Source: Trileptium ribeirensis | Lineage: Eukaryota > Nematoda > Enoplea > Enoplida > Thoracostomopsidae | Direction of reading: 5' to 3' | DNA: 64,000 nt | Assembly (NCBI GenBank): GCA_030248225.1 | Contig: JASANE010028061.1 | Coordinates: forward strand, 1-64,000 | Shown here: piece after piece, positions 47,837 through 59,649 of the stretch | Numbering within the stretch: position 1 is the first letter of the stretch | How the letters are laid out: each line of letters opens with the position of its first letter | The notes under the pieces: generated by a model | Told to the model about the DNA's origin: nothing | Seen by the model: the letters and a program-made list of their open reading frames with translations, nothing else | Databases searched by the model: none | Translations under genes and position numbers: made by a program

Positions 47837-48535
47837 AATGTGTCCTGCATTGCATTGCGGGTAATTTAAACTGTGGTTCGGTTTTTCAAAGAGGTCTGAC
47901 ACTACAGAGGCTACACATATTCTAATCTTGATATTTAAGAGCGGGTAGAAAGTATTTAGCAGCAATAAACCGGACCATTAGTAATAATAATAAACCGGAC
48001 TAATTATGACAGTAACAAACACTTAAAGCTAGCTACCCGAATTTCGCGGTTACAGCAGCTAAACCGTTAAAAAGAACTACTCTTTTGGAAAGTCAAATTT
48101 GGATTACTTTGTTATACTCCAGCCCATGCGTCTTTCTAGTTTGTTCAACGCCTGAAAAAATAATCATAAAAGATTGCTTCAGCAGTTGTTAAGTTTACCC
48201 GACGCCACTTCGGCAAAGGTACATAATATAATAGTTGCTATTACATACCTAGGGCAAACTCAACGGCTAAATATTTAATTAAGCAACAGTTCCTTGCTAT
48301 AACTTCGTATAGTTATCAGAATTTCGTAGCATTATTTCTATGCTAAATAATTTTAGTATACTTTATACGATGTTAAAATAATATGTATGACTGCTGTCTG
48401 TCAGCAAAGACGTGCTGAAGTGGAAGAGATCGAAGATGTAAATCCTGTGAACCGAAAAAAATAGCCCCACATTCGTCTGTTCTTATGAGCATCTGGTTAA
48501 GGTCGAAACACATTATTCAGTAATATCTAACTGAT

Positions 48536-49635
48536 CAGAACGTAGTGAAACGCAGTGGAGATTGTGTGTTGCAGGTGTGAAGTCTTTTAAATTCCATCTG
48601 TGTGTGTGATCGGCCATAACTCTGGAACGACTTAACCGATTTTCATGATCTTGGGCTCATTCGAACCAGCATAGTCGATTTTCCCTGAGCGTTTTTTGAT
48701 TTGGGGTCTTGTTCCGGGGCAAGGGTCAAAATGTGGGTTTTTACCCCATTTTAGTACCCTTCACGGAAGCAAAGTTTTTTTATCTTAACTTACGAGTTTT
48801 TTTCTCTGGGTGGTTTTATTTCATAGTAAAATGATATATGGCGATGCGTCTTTTTTGTTTTTCGATCAAGACTGTGGTTCTGGATTTTATTGGGTTTGCG
48901 GTACCGGGAGTATGGCGCTCCAACGGTTCCTCGACCTAAAATTTGAAAATTTTTTCTGACGTCTTGGGTGGCTGATACGATTTACCTAGGGGGGTTTCGT
49001 ATGGCAAACTCATTGCCGATGCTGGTTTTGCTCTCTGATCCATGGGTATGGCGTAGCAATGGTTCGGAATAAGAGGTCAAAATGAGGGTTTTTCACCTCA
49101 TGGTACCCTTCACGGAAGCAAGGTTATTTTTATCTTAACTTTCTATTTTTTCTCGGGACGGTTATATTTTATAGTAAAATTATAAATGCCGACGCATCTT
49201 TTTTGTTTTTCGATTAATGCTCTGGTTCGGGAGTTATGGGGTTTGAGGTGTAGCACCTTCGTGGTTCCTGGACCCATAATTCGAAACTTTGTTCTGACGT
49301 CCTGGGCGGCTGAAAAGTTTTACTTCGGGGTTTTCGGACATGAAAAAGTCATTGCTGGTGTTGATTTTGCTCTGCGACCCATGGTTCTGTAGGTACTTGG
49401 GTATGGTTCATCGACCCAAAATTCCTAATTTTACTGTTACGTCCTGTTACGTTGCTGGTATCTTGCACTCGGTGGTTTTCGGGCATGAGAAAGTTATTGC
49501 CGATGTTAGTTTTGTTGTAACTTGTGCGGTATTGTGTGATATCCACATATATATAGCATATCGACGTATGCTATCGACAGCTCATTGGCTGTGTACGCAA
49601 AAGGCGTAGGTGCACCTATGCTTCACTACGTTCTG
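48536..49635. mobile_element. Repeat element with CAGAACGTAGTGAA ends, copy A (two internal units)
   Basis: CAGAACGTAGTGAA at the left is mirrored exactly by TTCACTACGTTCTG at the right. Inside, units of about 350 bp repeat; a shared word, TACCCTTCACGGAAGCAA, occurs at about 48756 and 49104. The element is homologous at both ends with 56568-58201. No coding frame or target duplication was recognised. It lies in a LARP4 intron. Confidence 0.8.
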
Positions 49636-50634
49636 CAATATCGGTAGAGTTACTATTATAGTTTGTTGTGATCACTATTTAATACGTATATGGATTGAAG
49701 TGCTTGCATTAGTTTTTCCATATTGTTTGCTGATTGCATGCTTGCTATATATAGGATTTATCATTAGCTCAATTGCTCCAGCAGGAATACTCAGTATGGC
49801 AATTTGTGTTTTCGCTATAGCATTAAAGCACCTCCATATAAATTTGTTTCTGTGACACTTTTGTTTACATTTTATAGATACATGTAAATGTATACTTTTG
49901 TACATGTGAATTAATATCCACGTGTATGCTAATACATAATATTCACACAGTTTCCAAGAGATGTGATTTCCAATAAAATATTAATGTTTTTTGCAATATA
50001 ACAACGTATGGTAAAATATGTGGAAATAGTATGGTTAGTGGATTCTCGTCGTTGAGATAAACTGCCAAGAGCAGAGAAAATATAACTGGGAAATTTTTTT
50101 TACTTCATTTAGCTAAACTTGGAACATGATTTATGTTGTTATAACCAAGTGTCCAATATTAAAATTTTATAATAGATTATGGCATCATATGTACTTATGG
50201 ACTTTCTCTTATCCGATGATGTGATCGGTTTTCGGCCTACCTAATCTCCCCATAGTTTATCTTTACGGTATCTACATAATCACCAGAGGCTCCTTTTGCT
50301 TTTGCTGTGCTACGGCGGGCAGTCCTTTGAGGAATAGGGCTTAGCCGAAAAAGTACCACAGCATCGGATAACGCAAAGTACATGAGTATGAGCGAGTGTG
50401 ATACTTTTATACGAATTTACTATAATGTATACTCTACATTGACACCATTAAGTCAACCGTACAAATAACTTTTGATAGCTTTTGATGAATATCATATAAG
50501 TTGTTAGCCTTATTGTGCAATAACAATTAACCCTTAATTTTTTTTGGGTTTGGTGTTCTCATCTCATAATCTTGATATAACAACCGCCATGAACTCATGA
50601 TATTATTTAATCAGTTAATATTTTTAATATTTAG

Positions 50635-50799
50635 GACGTTGAAAATCTGTTCGTACACGAGAAATGTCCCCGTTTCTCCGAATGTGAATATGCTCACAAC
50701 AACAGCTGGTATGTGACGTTTGAGTCCGACGAAGATGCTCAAAAAGCATTTCAATACTTAAGGGAGCAAGTGAAGACGTTTCGCGGCAAACCGATAATG
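50635..50799 (+). CDS. LARP4: LARP4-type protein, RRM exon
   Basis: The acceptor AATATTTAG precedes 165 bp in phase 0-0. It encodes [20 protein letters not shown], then [19 protein letters not shown] and [10 protein letters not shown], the body of the LARP4 RRM-like domain (NSWYVTF strand and the QKAFQYLRE helix). The donor is ATG/GTTGGT. Confidence 0.92.
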
Positions 50800-51349
50800 G
50801 TTGGTGTATTTGTAATATATTTCGAAATAAATTAATTCTTTAATCTTATATAATTTTATTGTTTGTAGGTTGATTTGTTTAAAAAATGGTGAACGAAGTA
50901 GTTTCAATTTATCGTAGGCAAACGTTGAATCTAAAGTTTCATATACATTTTATATGCGGGCAATTTCAGAAAATATTTGATATAAACCTGGATAAAATTC
51001 ATGTTTTCTACGGAGTAATTTCGGACTTAAGAATATTGAATATTTTTTGTTATATTAGTTGTCGTACTGTTTATCATTGAACATTTTGATTTCGTGGAGC
51101 ATCAGGTTTTCATACTTACATAAGAGATACAATTGTGCCGACTAAAACGGAGAAGCTGGTGAATTTATGATCTTTGTTGCAACGAGTAAGCTTCCTAGTT
51201 GAATGGTATAATGGGAATTTCCTCAAAAAATACCAGCTTCTGCAAATAATTACGTTGAAATTTTTCATTTTCTCAGTTCCCATGGTCGAGTGCCTCTGTT
51301 TCGTGCCACCTAATGCGCGAGTAAACTTATTGTGACTTTGTCAATCATG

Positions 51350-51745
51350 CTATTTTGTAATTTTGCATAAAAAATTGTTACTGAACGCTCTTTGGACAAC
51401 GAAAATTTTTCGAATTTGACTTAAACCGGTTTGTTCGCGAATATCGAGAGCATAACTATACAAACTATTTGCTTGTGACGTCACTTTTGCATTAAATTTG
51501 TTCGCTAGTACTGAATAATCCAAATTTAAATGATTACGCATAATGGAACCGAATTTCTTCAAATTGATAACGCTAAAATCTGTTCGAACACAAGGTATAA
51601 TTTCAGGCACTTTTATTTGATTTTGCCAAATTTCGGTTAGCGAAAAACCGAATGGAATTCGGCGTATTTTCCGTAACAAGGGTTTGTGATGCAATATCGG
51701 TTGTTATAAAATAGGATGGTTGGTGGGTCACCTTGAGTTTACTAC
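51350..51745 (-). repeat. Unidentified repeat with protein-like reading, copy 1
   Basis: On the minus strand a 114-codon frame reads EIWQNQIKVPEIIPCVRTDF, then FGSIMRNHLNLDYSVLANKF. The plus strand at the window's right edge encodes a recognisable relative (QNQKQVPKITPYVLTDF, LFANKF). Two diverged copies keeping similar residues suggest a former coding segment of a mobile element. I do not recognise the family. Confidence 0.45.
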
Positions 51746-52239
51746 CGCATAACAGTGTTTGCCATTTTGCTCTAAAAACGGCTACTGTTAACACAAAACA
51801 TTGACGATGTTATTCTAAACGTTCATTTCGAAACAAAATATTTAAATGGCGGTTAAATTGTTTAAAATGGTTTTGACCTCAGTCATCCATCCTGACGGCG
51901 TTTTTTAAATTCTCACATAATTGCTTTGCGGCGTTGTTTTCTCTTCTGTTTGCGTATTCAAATCCTTCAAAAAGGATTTGGTCATGTTTGCTACCGCATA
52001 ACAGTGTTTGCCATTTTGCTCTAAAAACGGCTACTGTTAACACAAAAAATTGACGATGTTATTCTAAACGTTCATTTCGAAACAAAATATTTAAATGGCG
52101 GTTAAATTGTTTAAAATGGTTTTGACCTCAGTCATCCATCCTGACGGCGTTTTTTAAATTCTCACATAATTGCTTTGCGGCGTTGTTTTCTCTTCTGTTT
52201 GCGTATTCAAATCCTTCCAAAAGAATTTGGTCATGTTTG
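51742..52239. repeat. 249-bp tandem duplication
   Basis: Two near-identical copies start at 51742 and 51991 with CTACCGCATAACAGTGTTTG. The few differences (such as ACAAAACATT against ACAAAAAATT) indicate a recent event. The pair ends about 100 bp before the last long LARP4 exon. Confidence 0.95.
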
Positions 52240-52342
52240 CTATAGTGTGCGAACGGTGGTCTTTAGTTTTTTACATTATATTCATGTCGGCGAGTGACAG
52301 ATCTATAATTACTAACTATACCTGTTATGTTGCGTATTGCAG

Positions 52343-54334
52343 GCTCGCATTAAAATGCGACCGATGAAAAGCATTAGAAGTTCTGCTCCTGTAGCTGCTC
52401 CTACGACCGGTTCTACGAAAGTTCGGATCGGCAACGAGGCTGTTGCAGCTGGTTCGCCCGGTAGCGGAGCACCCCGGCCGACGCCTCCAAATTCACTGGC
52501 ATTGCTAACCCATGCGGCAAGCAACGTGCATGCTTCCCTTAGCCAGGCAGGTACCATCACTCCTGCCTCAAATAGCTCGCCGTCAGGTAATGTCACGCCT
52601 CTTCATCATCTTCAACAGCATTCTCAACAACAACCGTGTTACCATAGTTCTCAGCAACAGCATTTGGCTGCGGCAACAAACGATGCATTGTCACCGGCAG
52701 ATTCGACCGCTAGCTCAGCATATTTAACGCCCGTTGGGACAATGACGCCACAGCCAGCCGCACCTGCAGCGATGATACAGCATCAAACACAACAGTCGCC
52801 ATCGCTTGTTAATATCAACAACAACACTGGAGCTTCTAGCGATATAACACCGACTGCTGTGTCGCAGCCAATAGTCTATGATCCTAATGCTGTATTTGTC
52901 AATCATCCGTCGTGCCAACTATTGGCGACGGGAAATGCAGCTGCTATCGGCGCTGCTACTCATGTCGCGCTCGTTGCGGCGACAGCCGATTCTGGTGACG
53001 GTACAGCAGCGACACTAGGTGCTACTATTCCTGCTGTGGCTGCATCGTCGAGCGCGTTTCATATTGCCGGCAGCGATAAAACGATAAATGGGACCGCTGC
53101 AGCTGCTGCCTCTGGTCAATACGGGTATTTGCATGTTGGAGGAGTCGGAACGACTTCGATTGCTTCATTTGAACCAACGCAAAATTTGACCAATGATTCT
53201 GTGAGCAGGCTAGACGGTGCCATTGTTACTTGTTCCAGTACTTCGGAATGTGCGGTTAATATTAACAGTAATTCGACCTATGTATCCTCGGATATGAACA
53301 ATGAAGAAAACGAGACTACGTGTTCAAACATAGATTTGGTCAGAGACCACGCCACTTCAAAAGACAGCGATGGTAATAACTCTAATTGCACTACGGGTAA
53401 GAAGCCATCAACAGATAGAAATGTGTTAATTGAAGTTGCAAGCAGTAACGTCACAGGGAATGGCGACAGTAACGCTATGCGGTCGAATGTAGCATGTCAC
53501 GGTGCAAATGGCACAAATTTTAATAGCGATTCACTGGCTTTTAACAACGCCAAAACTCTAAGTGACAACAAGCTTCATGCAAGACACAACAATAATAGTT
53601 GTACGGGTTGTGATGGTTCTATTAGTTGTAGTAGTGGTAGTGATGCGATCAATCTCGATAATAGTACAACCGATGCATTTTACAAAGCCAAAATAGATAA
53701 GTCTATTAATAATAGTGTTGGTGGCGGCGACTCAGAGAATGCCGATATTAGCGTTCACAGTGTAAATGATTTTAATAGTACAAACAAGGTGACTACTGGC
53801 AGTTGTAACGACCGTAGTATGGTAAAAAATAATAATAGGGCGAAAACCGAATTAAGTTCAACAACAACAACAGCAGCAGCAACGTCTAGTCAGACCAATA
53901 GCATTGCAGACCCTAGCAAGAATACCGTTTCTGAGATGTCGCAGGATCATGAAAGTCGATCTGGTATTGTGGATGGCACAGCCACTGTTTCGTTTAACGG
54001 CGGTGCCACAACTACTTTGGTCGTAACGAGTAATAGCTGTATCAGCAGCATCGGACAGGGGTTGCAACAGCAAGACTCAAAACAACATTCTGGACAAATA
54101 CAATATGTGTACGCACTAGGCGATCAGCAGCATCCCATTCAGGCAATGGTAACACCTGCTGGAAATAATTGCAATGTTGCTGCATGCTCCCCGCTTTCGT
54201 CGCTTGCAATGTCGATTGCTACTGGCGGAACAGCGACGCCGATTTTTGGCGGATTCCCGACCGGTGGTCTTGGAACCACCGGAGTTCCTGTGAGTGGCAA
54301 TGTTTCACAACAGCAACAACAAACGCCACAACCG
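52343..54334 (+). CDS. LARP4: LARP4-type protein, long C-terminal low-complexity exon
   Basis: The acceptor ATTGCAG is followed by ARIKMRPMKSI, the end of the RRM region (ARIK is conserved). About 650 residues rich in Ala, Ser, Thr, Asn and Gln follow, with poly-Gln and poly-Thr/Ala patches and no named domain. The likely donor is CCG/GTAATT after 54334; two other GTGAGT sites (54290, 54350) are also in phase 0. If unspliced, the frame reads 17 more residues to a TAG at 54386-54388. The exon starts about 100 bp after a 249-bp tandem duplication. Confidence 0.85.
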
Positions 54335-54451
54335 GTAATTAGCCTTGTTGTGAGTGTTTTTGTGCCTACGAATTGCAATATTTTCTAGAGCAGTGCGGGT
54401 AACATAATTTAATTATTGCCGTTATTGATACAGTTCTTTATGTAGGTAAGT

Positions 54452-54841
54452 GGGCTTTTAATTCGTTGAAAATTTGGCGGGGGGCATGGGTCCCGACCTC
54501 TGGAACGGAACCAGTGGTGAACAATTTTGCCAGGGACATTAAATGGGGTTGGGAGTGGCACCCTCGGATAAATCAGCAGTCTTCGAAATTTAAGAATTAC
54601 CAAAATTCAGTCTTTTCATTCAAAAAGTATAGAAATCTCATCAGAAATGCTTCCCAACCGAATCTGAAAGGTCTATTTTTAATCAAAACCATGAAATTTC
54701 TAGCTTGAATGTGCAGTTTTAGTAAAAAGATAGGTTAATTATTATTTTTGTGTCAGCTGGACATGTTTTGCCTAGGGAATCCAAAACTTTTGCCAGATGG
54801 CACGAACCTGCGGGAACGCATCTCCAATTTGGAGAGCCTAT
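54452..54841. mobile_element. Short inverted-repeat element, copy 2
   Basis: Related to 29277-29655. The left end reads GGGCTTTTAATTCGTTGAAA, against GGGCTCTCCATTCGCTGAAA in copy 1, and the right end TTTGGAGAGCCT against TTTGGAGAGCCC. Shared interior words include GGGGGCATG. No coding capacity is recognised. Confidence 0.5.
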
Positions 54842-56567
54842 GATAAACGTGCTACGCTAAGTATATAGCATTTCTAATAAAATTAGTTGAGTAAAAAGTT
54901 TGTTAAAAGATTTCATGCAAATAAACAGTACTGTATTGTAGTCAAAATTTTAGTCGAATAAACGATTTATCTGAAAGGATTGACATAAATAAACAGTGCT
55001 CTATCGTGCTTAAAACTTTAATCGACAAAAATTTATGTCAAAGAATTTATTCTTACAATTAATATACAATATGTATTCTATCTTTGCTCAAAATAAATTG
55101 TAGGTGATTAAAAGATTTATCTCAAAAGATTGTCATAAATATACAGTGTTCTGTCGTGCTCAAATTTATTCAAATAAAACATTTTTATCTGAAAGCATTG
55201 ACATTAGACGGGGCTCTGTTGTACAAAATTTTTAGTTTCCAAAAATTGTCGCTAATTTTAGTCTCTTATCACATTTTCTATCGTGCTAAAAATTTTGGTC
55301 GAATAATATTATTTGAAAGCTTTACAATAATTTGAACAAATCATTGACTGTCTCTGTTGACGATTAGCCATATTTTCAAACATAATATCGCCTTATTGAA
55401 ACTAAGCAAGCACTTTTTCCAGTGAGGGTGCTAAGAGGAAACATAACGGAAATTTCTTTTCCTATCTATTCACACCTCATAATGTTCGGATAATTGTTTG
55501 TTCGATAGCCATGTGAACGCTCAGATGCCCGACGCTATTTTGAGCATCAAAATGTACAAAAAGTGGTTTTTAAGGGTTATTTGCCAAATCTGGTATTACG
55601 AGTACTAGTTTTTTGCAGCCCTTATCTCACGACATACTAACCTGTAGACCTCTATCCGGAATCAGCTCATCGAGACCATATGGTTCGTCGACTCTTTGCT
55701 AGAAATGGATTATGTTCACAACTTACTCATGATTAGTCTCCCACCACCCGCGAGCCGAAGGCTTGCTGAAAATTTTGGTTGTATAGACAAATATTGGGGT
55801 AAATGCGATTAAAATAAATTGGCAAACCTGGGTTAATGTTTTTTTGTGGCGGGGGAAGGCCCAGAAGGAATGTCGTAGCCCAGATTGCTTTCCTGTCCCA
55901 GGTCCCAGCAGCTGCGGGGCTAAAAATAGCATGAAATTTCATTGTCGCCTCCAGATATTTTCATCTCGCCCAGTTCCCACCGGTATATTTTTGGTAGAAG
56001 AAGTTAGCAGAAATATGGTTTTTAATTTCCTCGAGTTATTGTGTGTTGTGCCTTTAAACGACTGTGTTTAAATATTATAGTTTTATAATCTGTAATCCCG
56101 CTGGCTATATCATATATACCTTTTAATGGGTTTGAAGGATTTTACGGTCGACGAAGCCGATCTCCAGCATGTAGTTTGTCTTCATTTGTGTGGTTACGTA
56201 TTTCTGTCATTACTTCAAGATTGGATTTTCTGTGTTTTAGGCTATCGAGAGCGCATCGCGGATATTTAGTACCCCTTAAGGGATACGTGGTCGATGACCC
56301 AGATTCTGAACAATCTGTGTTCTGTTGTTTGCTTATGTTATATTAAGTTGCTTTCAGAGCATTTAGAACGGTCTGCATTGATTTTTGAAAGGTTCAATAT
56401 ACTGGTGTGGTCATTTAAAATCCAACATGACTATACCAATATCATGGGTGAACCCAGTTTACCGAAATATTAAACAGTCATGCCGTATCTTAATTTCACG
56501 TAAAATCATACAGATAGATGAAAAATTGGTTGTTGTGAGTGGGAATTGTGACACTTTAGTTGCTGAT
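54842..56567. other. LARP4 3' region, nothing recognised
   Basis: AT-rich sequence with repeated AAATTTTAGTCGAATAA-type words (about 54940-55310) that look like a diverged tandem repeat of about 80-100 bp. No exon seen. AATAAA near 54878 could serve as a poly(A) signal if LARP4 ends at 54388. Confidence 0.35.
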
Positions 56568-58201
56568 CAGAACGTAGTGAATCATAGTGGAGATTGTGTG
56601 TTGCAAGGGTGAAATCTTTTAAATTGCGTCTGTCTGTGTGTGTGATCGGCCATAACTCGGGAACGACTTAACCAATTTTCATGATCTTGAGCTCATTTGA
56701 ACCGGCATAGCCTATTTACCGTGTACATTCCCGATCGTTATTGATTTGGGGTCTGGTTCCAGGGTTAGGGGTCAAAATGTGGTTTTTTGCCCCATTTCAG
56801 AAAACTTCATGGAAGCAAGGTTAATTTTATCTTAAATTTCGAGTTTTTCTCTGGTTGGTTTTATTACATAGTAAAATGATAATTGCCGATGCCACTTTTT
56901 GTTTTTCGATTAAGGCTTCGGTTCTAGAGTTATGGGTTTGAGCTATGGCACCATCATGGTTCCTCGACCCAAAATTTGAAACTTTGTTCTGACGTCCTGG
57001 GCGGCTGAAAAGTTTCACTTTATGGTTTTTTGGGCATGAGAAACTCATTGCCGGTGTTGATTTTGCTCTGCGACTTATGGTTCCATGGGTACGGGGTATA
57101 ACACCCCATGGTTCGTGGTAAGAGGTCGAAATGATAGGTTTTCACCCCATTTTAGTACCCTTCACGGAAGCAAGGTTGTTTTTATCTTATCTTATGAATT
57201 TTTTTCTCTGATTGGTTTTGCTTCATAGTAAAATGATAAACGCCGATGCCTCTTTTTTGTTTTCGATTAAGGGTCCTGTTCTAGAGTTATGGGACCGTCA
57301 TGGTTCCTCTACCCAAAATTAGAAACTTTGTTCTGACGTTCTGGACTTCTGAAAAGTTTCACTTGGGGGTTTTCGGGCATGTTAAACTCATAGCTGGGGT
57401 TGATTTTACTCTACTATCAATGGCTCCATGTTTACGAGGGTATGGCGTCCACCTTGGTTGGGGCCAGAAGTCAAAATGGGGGTTTTTCACCCCATTTTAG
57501 TACCCTTAACGAAACCAGATTATATTTATCTTAACTTTCGAATTTTTTTCTCTGGTTTGTTTTATATCATAGTGAAATGATAAATGCTGATTTTTGTTTT
57601 TCGATTAAGACTCCGGTTCTGGAGTTATGGGGTTTGAGGTATGGCACCCTCGCGGTTCATCTACCCAAAATTCGAAAATTCGTTTTGCCGTCCTGAGCGG
57701 CTGAAAAGTTTCACTTAGGGTTTTCGGGCATGGTAAACTCATTGCAGGTGTTGGTTTAGTCTGCGAACCATGGTTCCATGGGTACGATACGAGGGTATGG
57801 CGCCCCCTTGGTTCGGGGTCAGAAGTCAAAAACAGGGTATTTTACCCATTTTAGTACCCTTCACGGAAGCAAGGTTATTTTATCTTAACTTTCGAATTTT
57901 CTCTGGTTGGTTTTATTTCTCATTGCCGCTGTTGATTTTGTTCTGTGAATCATGGGTACGGGGGTATGGCACCCTCATGGTTCATCGATCCACAATTCCT
58001 AATTTTACTGTGACGTCCTGGGAGGCTGATAGCTTGGACTTGGGGGTTTTTGGGATGCGAAACTTATTGCCGGTGTTAGTTTTGTTCTAACTTATGCGGT
58101 ATTGTGTGATATCCACATATAGCGTATCGACGTATGCTATCGAGAGCTGATTGGCTGTGCATACAGAAGGCGTAAGTGTACCTATGCTTCACTACCTTCT
58201 G
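56568..58201. mobile_element. Repeat element with CAGAACGTAGTGAA ends, copy B (four internal units)
   Basis: The left end is CAGAACGTAGTGAA and the right end TTCACTACCTTCTG (one mismatch). The internal ~350-bp unit recurs near 56800, 57155, 57500 and 57855. It has the same outer sequences as copy A at 48536-49635 but twice as many units. No transposase frame. Confidence 0.8.
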
Positions 58202-58214
58202 CAATCTCGGTAGA

Positions 58215-58710
58215 GATACTAGTATAATAGTAATCGTAGATCATCAAAATTGCCATTTTAGCTCCCAAAAGGCTTAGTTTAGGCCATTTTGGTGTTATGA
58301 GACCATACTTTTGAATCCATGTCACGTAAAGTGATATAAATAGCTGAAAATGGTTGCTGTGTGAGGAAATAGTGATTTTAGCTGTCGACATAGCAATCAT
58401 AGATCATCATAATTGCTATTTTTGGTCCCAAAAGTCAAAATTGCCATTTTGGGTCCCAAAAGTGTCAGTTTGAGCCGTTTTGGTGGTATGAGCACATAAT
58501 TATTTATCCTATGTCATGTAATGTGATATATACAGAATATACGATAGTTGAAAATGGTTGTTGTTGGTGATGGGAAGATTGACTTTGGCTGCGAATATAG
58601 TAATCATAGATTATCTGAATTGCCATTTTGGGCCGTTTTGGTGATATGAGACCATATTATTTATCCTATGTCATGTAAAGTCATACAGATAGCAGAAAAA
58701 TGCTTGAAAA
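58215..58710. repeat. Diverged tandem repeat of ~170-200 bp, three units
   Basis: The words CATAGATCATCATAATTGC, GCCATTTTGG and CCTATGTCATGTAA recur in three successive diverged units beginning near 58228, 58396 and 58601. No coding content. Confidence 0.65.
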
Positions 58711-59459
58711 GAATTGAAGACATGTATACTTGCCGCTGGCACAAAAATGAGTTTGAATGCAGGAAACAATGCCCTTAGCGGGCAAGGAAAAGAAACCCCT
58801 GGGTGGAAAAAATTCTTCTTATACCGCTGTATTGGAAAAATGTTATTTTTATAGTTTTATTATTATAGTAGTGATCAATCTGAATTTATTGCGACAGCCA
58901 GTGTATTGGAAACATGGTTTGATTCATAGTAAATGTTTTAATCGTCCATTCAGTCGCTAACGTCATCCCTGAACTAGGCTAGGAAAATCTAACCCCTGCT
59001 GTTTTCCTTTTGTTGTATCATTAGTTTTTTTTTCAAATAAGTAAATAAATATTTTTAAGTACATTGAGTCAGTAGAATGACCCTGTTCTAGGTTAAACGA
59101 AACCCCTGAAAGTGTTTAATAGTGTTTTTGTTACATTGAGAATATATTAAACATAGGTTATAACCCAGAAGTTAATGCTAATGTTTAGTATTGTATTGTA
59201 CAACGGAAAAACATGGGTTTGGCGTTGATTTTGTATAACAGGGTTTAATGAAGATAAAAATGTGTGAATGAATGCAATTATTCATTTCCGTTAAAGTGAC
59301 CAGGCAAAACAAAGACGGGTTGTACTTAGACCATTTGCCTATCAAATTAAGTATGGATATTTTGTGTGAGAACATTTATTTATTGACAATGTGAGATGAT
59401 CCCCGTAGACATGCAGATTCAATAAAATTGTTTCGATGTTTCTAGGCACAAACCAGCAC

Positions 59460-59552
59460 AGAAATGGCTCAAGACCTACCTCACCGCCTTAGGCGTGGAT
59501 GTCCAATACATGGCTTTAAAAAACCACATGTTCCAACGAAACCACTATTAAG
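59460..59552 (+). CDS. Candidate terminal exon (possibly of LARP4)
   Basis: From an AG at 59458-59459 (CAGCACAG) the frame reads KWLKTYLTALGVDVQYMALK, then NHMFQRNHY and stops with TAA. Phase 0 would fit the LARP4 donor after 54334. A poly(A) signal AATAAA lies at 59637-59642, where expected for a last exon. A better acceptor (TTTCTAG, 14 bp upstream) would need a different phase. No homology is recognised, so it may belong to another gene or be chance. Confidence 0.25.
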
Positions 59553-59649
59553 GTTTTGACTCCATCCAATCGCCATTTTTATTTTTCGTGCGCTTCGCCG
59601 TTTTGAAATAATGTGAGTTCTGTTTTTGATGCAAATAATAAATTTTAGT

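Larger units (their letters stand above)
28631..54334 (+). other. LARP4: Gene span: La-related protein 4 (LARP4/LARP4B type), supported exons
   Basis: Seven plus-strand exons (28631-29053, 31469-31702, 41952-42459, 46749-46885, 47236-47339, 50635-50799, 52343-54334) have GT-AG borders and matching phases. They join to 1188 codons without a stop. Layout: residues 1-370 low-complexity, Ser/Gly/His-rich; La motif about 371-455; RRM-like domain about 455-530; then a 650-residue Ala/Ser/Thr/Asn/Gln-rich tail. The La motif with an adjacent RRM reading LILREIP and SWYVTF is characteristic of LARP4. These cytoplasmic proteins bind poly(A) RNA and poly(A)-binding protein and stabilise mRNA (family knowledge). 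No PAM2w-like motif was recognised. The true start and end are not proven. Confidence 0.85.
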
